NCBI GenBank assembly: GCA_937916565.1
Contig: CALFSR010000182.1
Location: 1 to 17,499 of the forward strand
DNA length: 17,499 nt
Origin: an uncultured Bacillota bacterium
GTDB lineage: Bacteria > Bacillota > Limnochordia > Limnochordales > ZCTH02-B6
Direction: 5' to 3'
Position numbers and translations under genes: made by a program. The stretch's first letter is position 1, and the number at the start of each line of letters is the position of its first letter. Below the pieces are notes generated by a model that did not search any database, had not been told where the DNA came from, and was given only the letters and a program-made list of their open reading frames with translations. This document shows, in pieces, positions 14,742-17,499 of this stretch.

Positions 14742-15560
14742 TCAAGCCTCTGCAGCCTTGGATGCCTGCGTGCCGCCCGTGGCTTCGCCCTTCGGCCGTG
14801 GGCCGAAGAACTTGGCCAAATACGTCTCACGCTCCGGCGCCGCCGTCGCGATCTGGAGCAGCCTGTCTTCGACGTCGACGCCGGCAGACAGGGGCGCGTT
14901 GAGCGCGTGGCGCACGGCTTCCTTGGCCATGGCCACCGCGGTGGGAGGAAGTTCGGCCAAAAGCCGCGCCACAGTCAGCGACCGGGCGAGCAGTTGGCCG
15001 GCGGGAACGACTTCGGTGACGATATGGCATGCCCGGGCTTCCTCGGCCGACAGCCGCTCGCCGCTCAGGATGAGCCAGCGGGCGCGGATCGGGCCCAAGA
15101 GCCGGGGCAAAACTTGCGTCGACCAGCCGCCGGGAATGCCGCCCCACTGGACCTCCGGCAGCCAAAACTGCGCGTTTTCGGTCGCGATAACCGCGTCCGC
15201 AAGGAACAAGATCTCAAACCCGCCGCCGGCCGCGTGGCCGTTGACCGCCATGACCAGGGGCTTTGGAAACGCTTCCAACGCGCGCCACAAATCGACCAGC
15301 GGCCGCCGCGCCTCATACTCCCGGCCTTTCCACTCGCGGCGCTCCTTAAGGTCCGCTCCGGCGCAAAACACCCGATCCCCGGCCCCCGTGAGCACCACGG
15401 CGCGCACGTCGTCCGCGGCGTGCGCCTTTTCGACCACGTCCCGCAGCTCGGTCAAGGTCGCCCGGTCCAGCGCGTTCGCGGCCTCAGGCCGGTTGATGCG
15501 CACGAGCACGACGCTCTCTTCTTGCCACACCTGCAAACGCCTGTAGGATGGCCATTCCAT
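14742..15560 (-). CDS. Enoyl-CoA hydratase/isomerase family protein (crotonase fold)
   Basis: This 272-residue crotonase-superfamily enzyme most likely hydrates a trans-2-enoyl-CoA such as crotonyl-CoA. The oxyanion-hole segments are FCAGADL (65-71) and AAGGGFE (110-116). Both catalytic glutamates of classical hydratases are present, Glu116 (GGGFEI) and Glu136 (LPEVQWGGIPGG), spaced 20 apart as in rat crotonase. Tryptophans near the active site (Trp133, Trp146) and the last 20 residues, rich in Ala, Gly and Lys, are not typical. ATG 15560 has a GGGAGGCGAGGG purine run upstream. It follows the PrpD-like gene after 153 nt that hold a candidate promoter and palindrome, so it may have its own promoter. 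It could take the product of glutaryl-CoA dehydrogenase encoded on the other strand. Substrate specificity within the superfamily is uncertain. Confidence 0.9.
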   Translation of the reverse strand: MEWPSYRRLQVWQEESVVLVRINRPEAANALDRATLTELRDVVEKAHAADDVRAVVLTGAGDRVFCAGADLKERREWKGREYEARRPLVDLWRALEAFPKPLVMAVNGHAAGGGFEILFLADAVIATENAQFWLPEVQWGGIPGGWSTQVLPRLLGPIRARWLILSGERLSAEEARACHIVTEVVPAGQLLARSLTVARLLAELPPTAVAMAKEAVRHALNAPLSAGVDVEDRLLQIATAAPERETYLAKFFGPRPKGEATGGTQASKAAEA

Positions 15561-15587
15561 GGTGCCCTCGCCTCCCTGCCGTCTCTA

Positions 15588-15620
15588 CCGACCATCCGGT
15601 CGGCTGATCCGTAGCGTCAA
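15588..15620 (-). promoter_or_regulatory. Candidate promoter with overlapping palindromic operator before the hydratase gene
   Basis: A perfect inverted repeat, CCGACC-ATCC-GGTCGG (15588-15603), lies 27 nt upstream of the hydratase ATG. On the minus strand TTGACG (15615-15620) is a good -35 element. An 18-nt spacer leads to GATGGT (15591-15596), a poor -10 that falls inside the palindrome. The overlap suggests a repressor site. The half-sites resemble operators of TetR-type regulators of fatty-acid and aromatic catabolism (the PfmR type of Thermus), but this is from memory of the motif. The remaining bases of 15561-15713 show no gene. Confidence 0.45.
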
Positions 15621-15713
15621 GTCGCCGGCGGCCCCCCGCGCGCCGACCCCTACGTCTGAATTTCTCGTTTCTCTCGGGGCCACCTGCCGCACGCACGAGG
15701 GCCAAGCGCCTTG

Positions 15714-17072
15714 CTACGCGGTTTCCGGCAGGGCAACCGGCCCGTCCAAGGGCTCCTCCAGCTGGCGTACAAAGGCCTTGATGGCCGCCACCTGCTCGGG
15801 CGCCAAGGCCCCTCCTCTGGCCAGCACGTCAAACTTCACCCACAACACCTCGTCGGAGACCGGGTTGCGATGGCTGCCCACCGGGTGATCCGCTTCCCGG
15901 GTCCACGTGCGCCCGCCGGCGGTCTCCACCGTGAGCCGCGCCGGCCATGCCGCCGGGTAGCGGGCGTTCATCTCGTCGGTCACCCGCAGGGTAACCCGGC
16001 CGAGCAAGGAGCGCACCTCGGGGTCCGCCACAAGCTCGGGCGTAAACTCCTCCATAAACGCCCGGCCTTTGAGCCAGCCGACGGCAACGCAGTACGGGAT
16101 GCTGAACTTTGCCTCATAGACCGTCCTCGGGTCGGTCTTGCCCGCCACCTGGACCGCGTCGCGGTACGTTTCGACGGTGATGGCCCGCACGTCGCCGGCC
16201 GGAACGGCGAGCTCCCGGGCAGCCGCGATGGCCAGGTCGATGGCGGTGTGCGTGTGGCCGCAGCAGGCGTGGAGCTTAAAGTCGTTCTCCACGATCTTGA
16301 AGTGCTCGCCCAGTCCGTCGGTTATCTTGGCCGGATTCGCGTCCACGGCCATGGCCCGGAAAAAGCCTTGCTCGCCTTCGAGGATGCGGGTGGCGCCCGT
16401 GAAACCGCCCCGGGCCAAATAGGCGGCCAGCAGGCCGTTGAGGGCCGCCTTGCCCGTGTGCAGCGGCTTGGACATCGCGCCGTCGGCCATGAACTCCCAC
16501 AGGGCCGCGGCCTGAGTGCCGGCGCTGCCGAGGGCGTGCACGATCTGCTCTTCGGAGAGCTTAAGAAGCTTGGCGACGGCCGCCGCGGCGCCGAACGTCC
16601 CGCACGTGCCCGTGTTGTGCCAGTAGCGGTAGTGGGAAGGGTTCACGGCTTCGGCAATGCGGATGCCGACGTCGTAGCCGACGATGATGGCTTCCAGCAG
16701 TTCCTTGGCGGTGCTGCCCAAGTCCTCGGCCGCGGCCAGGGCAGCGGGGATGATTGGGGCCGCCGGGTGAAAGGTCGACGCCCGGTGCAAATCGTCCATC
16801 TCCACCACGTGGGCCGCGACGCCGTTCACGAACGCCGCCCACGGCGGTGACGTCTTGCGCCACGCCGGGATGGCCGTCGCCACCGGCGTCCCGCCCCACC
16901 GGTCCACGAGCTCTGCGGCCAGCACGGCGGGCACTTCCCGCCCGCCGCGGATCACCGAACCCGCCCAGTCCACCACCGCCCGGTAAGCGGCCCGCGCCGC
17001 CTCCTGCGGCACGTTCTCAAGCTGCACGGCCCGCACGTAGCGGGCAATGGCCATGCTCAAGCCCTCCGACAC
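15714..17072 (-). CDS. MmgE/PrpD family protein (2-methylcitrate dehydratase / cis-aconitate decarboxylase-like)
   Basis: This 452-residue cytosolic enzyme belongs to the superfamily that includes 2-methylcitrate dehydratase and cis-aconitate decarboxylase. The helical domain holds HVVEMDDLHRASTFHPAAP (88-106), GTCGTFGAAAAVAKLL and SKPLHTGKAALNG (201-213). The smaller alpha/beta domain holds KLHACCGHTH (267-275). Candidate active-site residues Asp93, His102, His152, Lys202 and Lys267 fall near the positions known for human cis-aconitate decarboxylase (Asp93, His103, His159, Lys207, Lys272), so a tricarboxylate-type substrate is plausible, but many family members have unknown substrates. GTG 17072 is firm: AAGGAGG (complement of 17080-17086) lies 7 nt upstream. 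It is the first of three minus-strand genes with the hydratase and the GntR regulator. No citrate synthase or isocitrate-lyase homologue is present to support a full methylcitrate cycle. Confidence 0.9.
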   Translation of the reverse strand: MSEGLSMAIARYVRAVQLENVPQEAARAAYRAVVDWAGSVIRGGREVPAVLAAELVDRWGGTPVATAIPAWRKTSPPWAAFVNGVAAHVVEMDDLHRASTFHPAAPIIPAALAAAEDLGSTAKELLEAIIVGYDVGIRIAEAVNPSHYRYWHNTGTCGTFGAAAAVAKLLKLSEEQIVHALGSAGTQAAALWEFMADGAMSKPLHTGKAALNGLLAAYLARGGFTGATRILEGEQGFFRAMAVDANPAKITDGLGEHFKIVENDFKLHACCGHTHTAIDLAIAAARELAVPAGDVRAITVETYRDAVQVAGKTDPRTVYEAKFSIPYCVAVGWLKGRAFMEEFTPELVADPEVRSLLGRVTLRVTDEMNARYPAAWPARLTVETAGGRTWTREADHPVGSHRNPVSDEVLWVKFDVLARGGALAPEQVAAIKAFVRQLEEPLDGPVALPETA

Positions 17073-17086
17073 GTCAGTCCCTCCTT

Positions 17087-17098
17087 GCAGCTCGCTGC
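17087..17098. promoter_or_regulatory. Small palindrome in the leader of the MmgE/PrpD gene
   Basis: GCAGC-TC-GCTGC is a perfect 12-bp inverted repeat lying directly next to the Shine-Dalgarno of the MmgE/PrpD gene, in the 78-nt gap after the GH31 stop codon. It could be a regulator site or a small mRNA hairpin. GC-rich sequence gives such repeats by chance, so support is weak. Confidence 0.25.
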
Positions 17099-17150
17099 GG
17101 GGCTTTACTCCTTGCCCGGCGTTGCCGTCTATCGGTTGCTTGGCCCTGCG

Positions 17151-17499
17151 TCATCCCGCCTCCAGCGTGGTTTCCACCGTCGCCACCAGGGTAAACCCCG
17201 CCGCTCCCGGCGTCGGGATCGAGATCATCGCACTGCCCGCCGGTCCTTGAGTCCACGGCGCGGGCCGCCCGTCCACGGCGACGCTGCGCACCTGACCAGG
17301 GGCATAAAGGTGCACCGTCACCCGCTCCCGGGGCGGCCGAAAGCCCCCCTGGGGCGCTCCGGCCGCAAGCCGCACTTCGGCGACGCCCGCCCCGGCCGGA
17401 GCGCAGTCGATGGCGAACTCCGTGATGGCCGATTCGCCCCGGGTGTACCCGTAACCCTCCCCGGCGTCCTCATACAGCGCCAGCCGGCCGGACGCGCCC
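17151..17499 (-). CDS. C-terminal part of a GH31-family alpha-glucosidase-like protein (cut by window edge)
   Basis: Only the last 115 residues and the stop codon are inside the window; the reading frame runs off the right edge. The visible part starts with LALYEDAGEGYGYTRGE, which matches the LYEDDG...Y..G signature that opens the C-terminal DUF5110 region of GH31 glycoside hydrolases. It continues as beta strands (RERVTVHLYAPGQVRSVAVDG), typical of that distal domain. The catalytic (alpha/beta)8 barrel would lie outside. The call depends on this one signature, so another glycosidase with a similar domain cannot be excluded. The MmgE/PrpD gene starts 78 nt downstream on the same strand, so the two may share a transcript despite no clear metabolic link. 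The final stretch (GPAGSAMISIPTPGAAGFTLVATVETT) is a terminal strand pair. Confidence 0.65.
   Translation of the reverse strand, partial: GASGRLALYEDAGEGYGYTRGESAITEFAIDCAPAGAGVAEVRLAAGAPQGGFRPPRERVTVHLYAPGQVRSVAVDGRPAPWTQGPAGSAMISIPTPGAAGFTLVATVETTLEAG

Noticed and set aside
15711..16850. 379-codon plus-strand frame antisense to the MmgE/PrpD gene
   Set aside because: It is opposite a gene with clear family motifs and has no recognisable domain.

Overview
The window looks like a chromosomal piece from a high-GC bacterium with Firmicutes-type translation signals. Most genes have strong AGGAGG-like Shine-Dalgarno sites at 6-10 nt, GTG starts are common, and third codon positions are mostly G or C. 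A thermophilic high-GC Bacillota (Symbiobacterium, Thermaerobacter or Limnochordia type) would fit, but this is an inference from style; there is no rRNA or other phylogenetic marker in the window. I see no tRNA, rRNA, CRISPR array, transposase or prophage gene.

Layout. (1) 80-526 (-): membrane-anchored cupredoxin. A pair of tight palindromes lies in the gap before (2) 785-1345 (+), an orphan ECF-transporter S component. (3) 1504-3576 (+): exported S9 prolyl-oligopeptidase-type peptidase, closed by a clear intrinsic terminator. (4) 3840-3905 (+): a 21-residue hydrophobic micro-gene with a textbook Shine-Dalgarno. It precedes 4011-4814 (+), a secreted protein with a peptidoglycan-binding domain, a LysM domain and an unassigned C-terminal domain. 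(5) 5509-7314 and 4829-5512 (-): a histidine kinase and OmpR-type response regulator coupled by a GTGA overlap. The kinase has an unusual Ala/Pro/Gly-rich tail. (6) About 510 bp without a convincing gene, then gabT-like 7827-9134 (+). (7) 9186-10832 (-): subtilisin-like lipoprotein, divergent from 11010-11831 (+), a membrane-anchored thermonuclease-family protein. The latter is coupled (TGATG) to 11831-12637, a stand-alone RibD C-terminal-domain reductase. (8) 12713-13867 (+): glutaryl-CoA dehydrogenase, closed by a large two-part hairpin. (9) On the minus strand, 17072 to 14030: MmgE/PrpD-family protein, enoyl-CoA hydratase and a FadR-type GntR regulator. Upstream of them, the right edge cuts the C-terminus of a GH31 alpha-glucosidase.

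How the genes may work together. The class III aminotransferase, glutaryl-CoA dehydrogenase and enoyl-CoA hydratase could serve consecutive parts of a 5-aminovalerate/glutarate (lysine-derived) route to crotonyl-CoA, but they are not one operon, so this is a hypothesis. The S9 peptidase, the subtilisin lipoprotein, the nuclease and the LysM protein are all exported, suggesting scavenging of polymers outside the cell. Most genes belong to familiar families. The least explained items are the 21-residue gene, the kinase tail, the 510-bp gap before gabT, the nuclease-RibD coupling and the palindrome over a candidate promoter at 15588-15620.
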